A model generated the notes under the pieces. The model worked only from the letters and a program-made list of their open reading frames with translations. It ran no database searches and was not told the DNA's origin. 64,000 bases of DNA from JAQBQB01 sp035469245. Its GTDB lineage: Bacteria; Gemmatimonadota; Gemmatimonadetes; Gemmatimonadales; Gemmatimonadaceae. The stretch lies in the NCBI GenBank assembly GCA_035469245.1, contig DATISA010000213.1:1-64000 (forward strand), read 5' to 3'. The stretch's first letter is position 1. Each line of letters begins with the position of its first letter. A program made the translations under genes and the position numbers. Of this stretch, positions 17,677-24,792 are shown one piece after another.

Positions 17677-18372
17677 ATGCCCACTCGATCCTCTGCGGCA
17701 CGCGCGCCTGCCCGCGGCTTCGCGCTCGGTGTTGACGTCGTGCTGTTCACTCCGCGCGAGCGCGCGCTGGCCGTCTTGCTCGTGCGCGCTGCGACCTCCC
17801 CCTCCGGCGCACGGGAACAGTGGACCCTGCCAACCGACACCCTGCGTGCCGGCGAGTCGGTCGATGAAGCCGCGATGCGGATCGCCCGCGATGCGCTCGG
17901 CGTCGCGCCAACGCACCTCGAGCAGACCAGTGCGCTCGGCGGTGCGCGCCGACCGACGGATGGACTTGCCGTCACCATCGCCTACGCCGGGCTAACGCCG
18001 GTCGGCACCTTGCCCCGGCGGCAGACGTCCTGGATTCCGGTCATGGAGGCCACATCCCTCTCCTTGCGGCAGCGTGAGGAGATCGAACGCTCAATCGCCG
18101 CGATTCGTGCGAGAATCGACCATCAACCCATCGCCTTCAGACTACTGCCAGACGTCTTCACGCTGAGTGAGTTGCAGGCTGTTTATGAAATGCTGCTTGG
18201 GCGCTCGCTTCACAAAGCGAGCTTTCGGCGCTCTTTGCACGCGGCTGCGATCGTCGAGGCCACGGACGAATGGCGCAGCGAGGGCCGCGGCCGTCCGGCG
18301 CAGCTCTTTCGCTACGCACCGCCGCGGCGACGGCGACCGCGGCGTGGCGTGCGTTTCGATCTGCTGGGCTGA
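17677..18372 (+). CDS. NrtR-type regulator: Nudix domain plus winged helix
   Basis: A 231-residue protein with an N-terminal Nudix-like domain (about residues 14-140) and a C-terminal winged helix (about 145-225; ...FTLSELQAVYEMLLGRSLHKASFRRSL...). This is the NrtR architecture, which in other bacteria binds ADP-ribose and represses NAD genes. The Nudix box is degenerate: TLRAGESVDEAAMRIARDAL lacks the REXXEE catalytic core, as expected of a ligand-sensing, non-hydrolysing regulator. No NAD gene is adjacent, so its regulon is elsewhere or is only itself. The transcript is probably nearly leaderless. Confidence 0.82.
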   Translation: MPTRSSAARAPARGFALGVDVVLFTPRERALAVLLVRAATSPSGAREQWTLPTDTLRAGESVDEAAMRIARDALGVAPTHLEQTSALGGARRPTDGLAVTIAYAGLTPVGTLPRRQTSWIPVMEATSLSLRQREEIERSIAAIRARIDHQPIAFRLLPDVFTLSELQAVYEMLLGRSLHKASFRRSLHAAAIVEATDEWRSEGRGRPAQLFRYAPPRRRRPRRGVRFDLLG

Positions 18373-18373
18373 T

Positions 18374-18667
18374 TCAGTCCGCGCGTTGTGGTCCTTCGAT
18401 TCGCAATAGCGCGCGGGCGATTGCCGCGTTATCGGTGGCCATGTGGTACAGTTCAGCAAAGGCGGGCGACCGCTCGTCGCCGTCCGCTTCCGCGATCACC
18501 ACTGGATGGTGACCGTCACGTCGTTCGTGCTTCCCGCGACGTTCGACCGAGACGAGCGTGCGCGCCGGTTCCGCATCCCCCCGCCGCACGTCGATCGCCA
18601 CGTACCCGCCACCGGGGAGCTCACGCCAGTATACTGCTCCGATGGTGTCGCTCGACTGTTCCATCAT
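18374..18667 (-). CDS. Hypothetical 97-residue protein downstream of ligD
   Basis: A small basic/acidic mixed protein, beginning MMEQSSDTIGAVYWRELPGG and containing GGGYVAIDVRRGD, a probable beta hairpin. The first of two adjacent ATGs (18667) has GGAGG five bases upstream, and this site lies just after the LigD stop, so the two genes are coupled. A longer reading in this frame runs antisense-like through ligD and is not real. Function unknown; co-transcription suggests a link to DNA repair, but nothing in the sequence proves it. Confidence 0.65.
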   Translation of the reverse strand: MMEQSSDTIGAVYWRELPGGGYVAIDVRRGDAEPARTLVSVERRGKHERRDGHHPVVIAEADGDERSPAFAELYHMATDNAAIARALLRIEGPQRAD

Positions 18668-18681
18668 TCGGCCCTCCAACA

Positions 18682-19725
18682 TCACAGGCCACCGAGCAAA
18701 GCGTCTAACGCCCGGCGCGAATTGCGCCGCTTCATCGCAGCGCCCCAAATATCGCCAATCCGCCGGACCCGAACAGGCATCGTTTCGATCGTGAATTGCG
18801 CGAGTCGCAGCCCCGGACGGAGATCGGTCCACGCGATCGGCGCGGAAACCGTCGCCTTGGAACGCGCACGCACGGAATAGGCCGCCACGACGCTCTTGCC
18901 TTCCGCGTTCTGTTGTGCGTCGACGTAAATCGTGCCCGCTGGCCGGTCCTTGATGCTGCGCTCCACCGTCGCGCGCTTGGGCTGCTCCTCGGCGACTCGG
19001 CTGGCAATCGCCGTCGCCAGCTCCGAAGACTCGACGAATGTGGTGCCTGGCGGCAGCGGCAGCACGATGTGCAGCCCGGATGACCCCGAGGTTTTGATCC
19101 CGGCCTGCAGCTTGAGCGTCGCGAGTACCCCACGAATCTTCACTGCCAGCGCCACCACGTCGCCAAACGGCACGTCTTCGCCCGGGTCGAGATCGATCGT
19201 CGAAGTGTCGGCAAACTCCAGGTGCCTGGTTCGAGTCTGCCATGCATGCACTGAAATTGTGCCTATTTGCACCGTGTAGAGCAACGTCAGCAGATCGCCA
19301 CCGACAATCCGTTCAGCCGGCTGGCCGGATTCGGTCGTGACCCGTGCGGTCCGCACGTGCTCAGGAATGGCATCACCGGCGTTCTGCTGAAAGAACGACG
19401 GCCCCGCGACTCCATCCGGATACCGCTTGAGCACCAATGGGCGGTCCTTGATTGCGGGCAGGATCGCCGGCGCCATCGCCGCGTAGTAACGCATCAGGTC
19501 GCCCTTCGTGGTGCCGAGCTCGGGGAAATACACCTTGTCCAGACTGGTCACGCGGAGTTTCTTGCCTCTCCCGAGCTCGAGCGTACCATCGCCTGTTGCC
19601 GCCTCGATTTCTTCGAGTTGCTTTACGATGGGGCTGCTCGACGACACCGCCGATCCTCGCCGCGGTTTGATCGTCGCGCGACCGGGTCGGCTGCGTTTCC
19701 GCGATTTCGGATTTCGTATGCTCAT
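18682..19725 (-). CDS. LigD-type DNA polymerase/primase domain protein (AEP, NHEJ)
   Basis: A 347-residue archaeo-eukaryotic primase superfamily polymerase like the polymerase domain of LigD. The metal-binding DLD is at residues 178-180 (TIDLDPGEDV), preceded by WQTRTRHLEFAD, and the nucleotide site SGSSGLHIVLPL follows. These enzymes fill gaps with ribonucleotides in non-homologous end joining with Ku and an ATP-dependent ligase. Here neither the ligase nor the nuclease domain is fused, and no ku gene is in the window. A basic N-terminal tail of about 30 residues is extra. GAGG lies eight bases before the ATG. Confidence 0.9.
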   Translation of the reverse strand: MSIRNPKSRKRSRPGRATIKPRRGSAVSSSSPIVKQLEEIEAATGDGTLELGRGKKLRVTSLDKVYFPELGTTKGDLMRYYAAMAPAILPAIKDRPLVLKRYPDGVAGPSFFQQNAGDAIPEHVRTARVTTESGQPAERIVGGDLLTLLYTVQIGTISVHAWQTRTRHLEFADTSTIDLDPGEDVPFGDVVALAVKIRGVLATLKLQAGIKTSGSSGLHIVLPLPPGTTFVESSELATAIASRVAEEQPKRATVERSIKDRPAGTIYVDAQQNAEGKSVVAAYSVRARSKATVSAPIAWTDLRPGLRLAQFTIETMPVRVRRIGDIWGAAMKRRNSRRALDALLGGL

Positions 19726-19932
19726 ATCACCGACCTCGTGTGCCAGCCACTGGAAGCTATTCGCGCTCCGGCTGCGGGCAGCGCCCTCGAGGCATTGAAT
19801 GATATTTTACTAATACGTATATGATCGCAAGCCACGCGGTCGCGCCGGCCACGTCATCCGCGCTTCGCGACCTCGGTTCGGCGTTGCGGAGGATCCGACG
19901 CCACGAGTGGGCTGGTATCGCGCGTGCCCGTT

Positions 19933-19968
19933 ACGACAACGCCCCGGCGATCGCCGAGGCGTTGTCGT
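19933..19968. repeat. Large hairpin between the ligD and csp genes
   Basis: Bases 19933-19950 and 19951-19968 are reverse complements with one mismatch, centred on GGCGATCGCC. It lies 18 bases beyond the stop of the minus-strand cold-shock gene. No T-run follows on either strand, so it is either an atypical terminator or a 3' stability element. The rest of 19,726-19,986 shows only an AT-rich stretch near 19,800-19,825 and no gene I trust. Confidence 0.6.
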
Positions 19969-19986
19969 TCGACCGTTCGCGCGGGA

Positions 19987-20196
19987 TCATGGCGCCTTGG
20001 TGACGTCCGCCGCCTGCGGTCCCTTCTGGCCTTGAACGATCTCGAATTCTACTCGATCGCCTTCGGCCAAGGACTTGAAGCCGCTTCCCTGGATGGCGCT
20101 GAAGTGGACGAACACATCCGGGCCGCCCTCTCGAGAGATGAAGCCATAGCCCTTGGCGTCGTTGAACCACTTCACGGTGCCGGTTAGACGAGCCAT
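19987..20196 (-). CDS. Cold-shock domain protein
   Basis: A 69-residue CspA-family protein, MARLTGTVKWFNDAKGYGFI..., with both RNA-binding motifs (KGYGFI and VFVHFSAI). It is a single OB-fold that melts RNA structure. The ATG at 20196 has AGAGG eight bases upstream. An in-frame upstream ATG has no such site. A second paralogue lies at 36,989-37,204. Both have the same direction and are monocistronic. Confidence 0.95.
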   Translation of the reverse strand: MARLTGTVKWFNDAKGYGFISREGGPDVFVHFSAIQGSGFKSLAEGDRVEFEIVQGQKGPQAADVTKAP

Positions 20197-20414
20197 TGCA
20201 CTTACCTCTTGCAGAAACTGTGAGCCATGATCTCGCACCGGAGGCGGCGGTCAGCGCTGCCGGCGGGCGTGATCCACCTCGCCTCGCAAGCCGTCGCCAA
20301 AATCGGCGAGGCCGCTTGGGAGGTGAGCGGGGCAAGTTTTGTGCAACTCGCGGGGCTCGACGGTCGGACCTGGTCGCGAGGTTGCGACAGGTCTCTGTCT
20401 GCCGGCCTGGTTGG

Positions 20415-20624
20415 CTATGCGGCGCCGGCGATGTACCGCGCGATACGTCCGCACTCACGACAGCGGAGCGTCACGTGCGAGCGCGGTGGCGGCGGGACCT
20501 GGTTAGGGGTGCGCTCGATTGGTCCCGAACACGAGGGACAACTGAGCGGTGAACCAGTGCGGTCGTTCGCGATCAGATTCAGTGCTTGTGCTGGGTTATA
20601 CGTAGCCGGACGCGGCTTGCGCAT
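20415..20624 (-). CDS. Small zinc-ribbon protein
   Basis: A 69-residue protein with two CxxC knuckles, CPSC (about residues 29-32) and CREC (about 55-58), forming one zinc ribbon, and a basic N-terminus RKPRPATYNP. A strong GAGGAGG lies four bases before the ATG, which supports translation. No known family. It sits upstream of the cold-shock gene on the same strand with a gap of 218 bases in which I see no other gene. Confidence 0.65.
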   Translation of the reverse strand: MRKPRPATYNPAQALNLIANDRTGSPLSCPSCSGPIERTPNQVPPPPRSHVTLRCRECGRIARYIAGAA

Positions 20625-20722
20625 ATTCCCTCCTCAACAGCAAGACATCCCCGGTCGACAGCGGCGCCGGTACGCCATGACAACTAACCTTCTAACCTTC
20701 TAAGACTATCAAGCCTATCAAT

Positions 20723-21436
20723 TTGTCACGAGGAGCATTTTTCGCGGCCGGGCTCGCTGTGTCTACGACCATAGCCTGCGGCCCGCGCGCTCACATTCCG
20801 CCCGTCCCAAGTACGATTCCCGACGCGCTGCCGCAGGACGACAGCATCACCCGACTGGCACGAGCACTCGCGCCGTTGTTGTACATCCAGCGTGACGAAT
20901 GGTTCCCGTTGGAGCGCGTGATCGCCGTAGTCCACCCGACCCGGCCGATCATCGCCTACCACCTGCTCTGGCGCGACGACATCCACGGCTCCTGGATTCC
21001 GTTCACCGTCCCAACGGACGAGGAGATTGTATGGGTCGGATACGATAGCACCCAGGCGCCGACTGACATTTGGACGTTTTGGCACGGCGTTCTGCTCCAC
21101 GCCGATTGGAGGGGTCGCGGGCAGGTTGGCGTCGACGTCCAATGGGGCAAGCACGGCTCGCTGCCGCACCGGACGATCGAGAGCGATCTGCCAGGGCTGC
21201 GGAAGCTGAACCTCTTTTACGCGTTCACGTGGATCGGTCTCCCTGACATTTGGCTCGGAGACCTGACTCGGCGAGGGCCGTGGTGCTTTTGCCACGGCTA
21301 TCGTCGGTATCGCGACTACTCGCGGCTCCTCCCGCTCGCGACGCGCCTCACCGCCGTGGTTCGCGACGTCGACGCCACTCAGGCCTTGACCGCCGTTTTT
21401 GGCCGGCCGTACTCCCGGAAGCGCGCCTGGCCGTAG
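20723..21436 (+). CDS. Hypothetical lipoprotein
   Basis: A 237-residue protein from a TTG start. The N-terminus MSRGAFFAAGLAVSTTIACG is a short lipoprotein signal with lipobox TIAC (Cys19). The mature part is rich in tryptophan and aromatic residues (WTFWHGVLLHADWRG, HPTRPIIAYHLLWRDD) with a short cysteine pair CFC near residue 205. I do not recognise a family. No ATG is available before the signal, so TTG is the likely start, though it lacks a good ribosome site. The 80 bases before it contain short direct repeats (CTAACCTT twice, CTATCAA twice). Confidence 0.65.
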   Translation: MSRGAFFAAGLAVSTTIACGPRAHIPPVPSTIPDALPQDDSITRLARALAPLLYIQRDEWFPLERVIAVVHPTRPIIAYHLLWRDDIHGSWIPFTVPTDEEIVWVGYDSTQAPTDIWTFWHGVLLHADWRGRGQVGVDVQWGKHGSLPHRTIESDLPGLRKLNLFYAFTWIGLPDIWLGDLTRRGPWCFCHGYRRYRDYSRLLPLATRLTAVVRDVDATQALTAVFGRPYSRKRAWP

Positions 21437-21442
21437 CCCTTT

Positions 21443-22435
21443 CTATTCCCAGGAGTGAGGCCGCCGCCAGATGCGGCGTCCAAGCCGCCAGTGCGGTCGG
21501 TCGGAGAACTCGCGCCCAGCTGCAAACAACTCGGAGTCGGACAGTAGCTCGAGCATGTCGGTCGCCTTGGCCGAAGCTTCATCGGCCCAATGCACGATTT
21601 CCGCTTCGGTCGTCATCGGCTGCACCGGACTGCCGAACTCCAACGACCCGTGGTGCGACAGGATCATGTGGTGCAACTCCGCCAGCTGGCCGTCGCCGCA
21701 AATTGGCTCCGGCTGAGACGCGATACGCCGCTCGAGCATCAGGCCTCCCAGCACGACGTGCCCGAGGAGGAGCCCATGCGACGTATATGTGAATCCACCA
21801 GGGCCGATCTCGTACGCCTCGACCTTCCCGACATCGTGCAGCAGCGCGCCGGTGACGACCAGGTCCACGCTTGCGCGCATCGTCCGGGCGATCTGTTTGG
21901 CGATGTTGGTCACCTCGTAGACGTGGAGCAATAACCCGCCGAGTTTCGCATGGTGTCCCGCGGTGGAGGCCGGAGTCTGCTCGAATTGCGTTCGAAATGC
22001 GTCATCGGCGTAAAACAGATCGAGCACACGGCGCAGTGTGCGTGATTCGACTTCACCGCGCACTCGATCGATCCAGGCCCACAGCTTGACGGCATCGCCG
22101 TCGATCGACGGCAGGAATTCTTCGGGGCGAAATACTTCGTCGGGAAGAATTCGCACCGGCCCGGTCAGGGAGATCTGCTTCCTCGCGGCTCCCGTCTTGG
22201 AGTAGACCGTCACATCGCCGATCGCCTGTACGACTTTGCCGGACCGCGCGCCGTCCGCCCATTCGAGCTTGTCCGACCAGATTGGCGAGGTTTCGATTCG
22301 CCCGCTGGAGTTGCCCAATGTGAGCACGACGTACGGGTCACCGGCGCTCGTCTTCTTTTCCGCGCGGTCGTAGACGAGCAGTTCCCCGGTCACGCGCTCG
22401 CCGGGTACGAGGCGGGGGATCAGTAGCGGAGGCAT
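21443..22435 (-). CDS. OB-fold plus HD-domain 3'-5' exonuclease (YhaM-like)
   Basis: The protein is 330 residues from the ATG at 22435. An N-terminal OB fold (about residues 10-90, ERVTGELLVYDRAEKK...) precedes an HD phosphohydrolase domain with the ligands in GHHAKLGGLLLHVYEV, GALLHDVGKVEAYE and LHHMILSHHGS. This is the arrangement of YhaM/CBF1, a 3'-5' exoribonuclease with some activity on single-stranded DNA. A 120-codon upstream extension in frame is low-complexity and shadows the gene on the other strand, so it was rejected. GATACT lies six bases before the ATG with no Shine-Dalgarno. Confidence 0.87.
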   Translation of the reverse strand: MPPLLIPRLVPGERVTGELLVYDRAEKKTSAGDPYVVLTLGNSSGRIETSPIWSDKLEWADGARSGKVVQAIGDVTVYSKTGAARKQISLTGPVRILPDEVFRPEEFLPSIDGDAVKLWAWIDRVRGEVESRTLRRVLDLFYADDAFRTQFEQTPASTAGHHAKLGGLLLHVYEVTNIAKQIARTMRASVDLVVTGALLHDVGKVEAYEIGPGGFTYTSHGLLLGHVVLGGLMLERRIASQPEPICGDGQLAELHHMILSHHGSLEFGSPVQPMTTEAEIVHWADEASAKATDMLELLSDSELFAAGREFSDRPHWRLGRRIWRRPHSWE

Positions 22436-22523
22436 ACGCGAAGTATCATGCAACCGCGCCTGCCGATGTGTCCAGTTCTTGCTATCTGCGCGAGACGTCG
22501 ACCAACCTCTCGAGGATACGACC

Positions 22524-22898
22524 ATGGCGGCACGAGCAAAGAAGTCGTCGCGATCACGGAGTAAGACGAAAAGCACCCGTGCTGGCGCCACCGCGTCCGC
22601 ACGCAAGTCGGGCCGCGGCTCGCGTACGCCGGCCAATGGGCCCGGCGTGAAACGCTCCGCCAGCGCGAAGCATGCTGGCCAGCGCAACGCGAAGACCAAT
22701 ACGGCGTCGACACGAAAGGGCACTGCCTCCGTCGCGGCGAAGACCAGGAAGAAACAACCGTCGCGCGGCGACTCACCAATCGCTCGCGTTACCCGGGTGG
22801 CCAAGGAGATCGCGCATCAGGCCACGACGGCTGTCACGGGCGGCGTTGAGGCCATCAAGGAAGCTGGTGAGTCCCTTGTGGATCGCGTGACCGCTTGA
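22524..22898 (+). CDS. Second histone-like basic protein
   Basis: A 124-residue protein whose first 90 residues are a lysine/arginine/serine/alanine tail (MAARAKKSSRSRSKTKSTR...), then a short amphipathic helix (ARVTRVAKEIAHQATTAVTG). Such tails bind nucleic acid non-specifically. GAGGA is about eight bases before the ATG. The last 44 bases overlap the convergent hydrolase gene. It is distinct from the histone-like protein at 3,119 because it has no acidic half. Confidence 0.7.
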   Translation: MAARAKKSSRSRSKTKSTRAGATASARKSGRGSRTPANGPGVKRSASAKHAGQRNAKTNTASTRKGTASVAAKTRKKQPSRGDSPIARVTRVAKEIAHQATTAVTGGVEAIKEAGESLVDRVTA

Positions 22899-23814
22899 TG
22901 CAGTGATCCTGCATCCATGACACGAGCGCTTCGATAACGCGCTCGCGTCCAAAATCGACGGTGATCACATGGGCGGCACCCGAGATCCATTCGAGCCGCT
23001 TTTCGCGCGCGCCCAGCATCGCGAATGCCTGCTCCCCGTCCGAGACGCTGATCCGATTGTCCTGCCGTGATTGAAGCATCAGCGTCGGCGCCTGTACCCG
23101 TGGCAGTGCCGTACGCGCACGTGACACGAGTGCGAAGAGGGCGTGCAGGCCCTTCGCCGTGAACACACCGTAAGCAAGGCTCCGCTCTCGCTCCACCGGA
23201 TCGAGCACGGACAACCCGTCGGCCGAGCGGACGACGGGCATCATCGCGCCCCACAGCCACGACCAGCGTGCCGCACGCTCGATACGGGCGGGCATCGCGA
23301 GATATGGCGCCACGAGACCGAGCGCCGGCAGATCGCTCGAGTCGGCGGCGAGCAGCACCGCCAATGCACCGCCCATCGAAACCCCGATGATGCCTACCCA
23401 CTCGTGATCCGCCCGTAGTCGCGCGTAATCGGATCGCGCCGCGTCGATCAAATCGTTCGCCTTCACCCGTGCGAAGTCGTGCAAACGCCGCCCATGTCCC
23501 GGCAACAGCGGCGCGGCGACATGGAACCCATGCTCATGCAGGCTGGCGCCCAGATAGCGCAGCGTCTGTGGCGTGTCCCCACCACCATGCAGCAACAACA
23601 CCGCAGGCGCGCCTGCCCTGTGCAGGACGAACCCCTCGCCGCCGATCACCACTCCGTTCGCGCCCAAGCGCCTGTGGCGCATGGAGAAATCGTTCATTGC
23701 ACGCGTGTAACGGGCGCGGAGAATCCAGCCCGCCGCGGCGAGCACTAGAAGTGCAACGAGCGGCATAACGTATCGCGGCCAATACGCGGGTCGCGGCCCT
23801 GCCGACTCGCGCAT
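22855..23814 (-). CDS. Alpha/beta hydrolase, membrane-anchored carboxylesterase-like
   Basis: A 319-residue protein with an N-terminal transmembrane helix (residues 15-32). The oxyanion segment LLLHGGGDTPQTL and nucleophile elbow GVSMGG (serine about 144) mark an esterase/lipase. The acid is in LMLQSRQDNRISV and the base in SGAAHVITVD. It resembles thermostable monoglyceride/carboxyl-esterase families. Substrate is unknown. The gene end overlaps the histone-like gene by 44 bases in opposite orientation. Confidence 0.85.
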   Translation of the reverse strand: MRESAGPRPAYWPRYVMPLVALLVLAAAGWILRARYTRAMNDFSMRHRRLGANGVVIGGEGFVLHRAGAPAVLLLHGGGDTPQTLRYLGASLHEHGFHVAAPLLPGHGRRLHDFARVKANDLIDAARSDYARLRADHEWVGIIGVSMGGALAVLLAADSSDLPALGLVAPYLAMPARIERAARWSWLWGAMMPVVRSADGLSVLDPVERERSLAYGVFTAKGLHALFALVSRARTALPRVQAPTLMLQSRQDNRISVSDGEQAFAMLGAREKRLEWISGAAHVITVDFGRERVIEALVSWMQDHCIKRSRDPQGTHQLP

Positions 23815-23906
23815 GCATAAGAGGATTATCGAATGGTGGTTGCGGCACGCAATATAACGTCCACTCGCGCGCCGGTGAGCGAACGCGATACCGAAGCCCG
23901 TACAGA

Positions 23907-24662
23907 CTAGTGGATCGCCTGCTCAGACCCCTCGGTGATACTCGGGAAGGGAAGCTCGTTGTCGAGCGTTGCCCCTTCCAGTCGCTCGGCCAGCTGCGCC
24001 GGCGGCGCGACGATGAGCGTCGTCCCGCGCCGCTCCACCAGACCTTCGCCGGTCAGGCGCCCCAGCACGAGCGATACCGATTCCCGGGTAGCGCCGACCA
24101 ACTCGCACAACAGGCGATAGCGCGTGGTGCACAGGACGATCCGTCCATCGTCACGCGTGAAGGTGTCGTTGCCGGCCAGCCGAATCAGCGTCGCGATCAG
24201 GCGCTGCTCGACGCTCAACGTGGTCAGCTCACGCAGTTTGTCCAGGAGCGCCGTGCGCTCCGTCATGAGCTGGTTGACGAGCGCGAGCGCGTGTTGTGGT
24301 TGTTCTCGGACGAACGCTCGGAACCGCGCGGAGCTCAGGAACAGTGTCTCGCTCTCGTCGTCCGCTCGGGCGTCGGTGGCGTAACGCCCGCCCTGGGTCA
24401 GCCCCTCGGAGCCGAACGTCTCACCGGGGACGGCGATCCATGGGACGAATCCGCGCGCGGCGCGCACGCGACTCCGCAACACGACACGCCCGCGCGAGAC
24501 GACGAACACGCCGTCTGCCGGACCACCACGTTGGTAGATGGCGAAACCAGCAGGCCATGTCGCGCGCGCCGCGTACATCCCGAGCGCATCTCGTTCGGCT
24601 TCGATGAGCCGAGGCGGCCCCAAACTCGTCTCCCCCACGACCATCCTCACATCCCGCGACAT
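23907..24662 (-). CDS. Crp/Fnr-family transcriptional regulator
   Basis: A 251-residue regulator: an N-terminal cyclic-nucleotide-binding-like beta roll (about residues 25-135) and a C-terminal helix-turn-helix, YRLLCELVGATRESVSLVLGRLTGEGLVERRG. The recognition helix keeps the Arg-Glu of Crp (ATRESVS; RETVGR in E. coli) but has Leu where Crp has its second Arg. This predicts sites of the TGTGA/TCACA class. No Fnr cysteines cluster at the N-terminus. The start is uncertain between 24662 and an ATG at 24644. It is divergent from the hydrogenase-like gene with about 130 bases between the chosen starts, so it may control it. Confidence 0.85.
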   Translation of the reverse strand: MSRDVRMVVGETSLGPPRLIEAERDALGMYAARATWPAGFAIYQRGGPADGVFVVSRGRVVLRSRVRAARGFVPWIAVPGETFGSEGLTQGGRYATDARADDESETLFLSSARFRAFVREQPQHALALVNQLMTERTALLDKLRELTTLSVEQRLIATLIRLAGNDTFTRDDGRIVLCTTRYRLLCELVGATRESVSLVLGRLTGEGLVERRGTTLIVAPPAQLAERLEGATLDNELPFPSITEGSEQAIH

Positions 24663-24792
24663 CGCATGGGACGTGCAATGTCTGGGCCGCTCTTGACACG
24701 CCCTGACTTACGCCATTCGTTGGAGAGTTTGGGCAACAGTCAGTTCTTGTGTCCGCCAGGGTTCGTTGACGGAGCCCGACTCCGACCACTCG

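Noticed and set aside
19821..20003. A 60-residue open frame on the plus strand before the cold-shock gene
   Set aside because: It spans the big hairpin and the end of the cold-shock gene, has no ribosome site and shows no family features.
24663..24792. An Fnr box between the Crp/Fnr gene and the hydrogenase-like gene
   Set aside because: No TTGAT-N4-ATCAA or TGTGA-N6-TCACA is present; only a TTGACA at 24693 with no matching -10.
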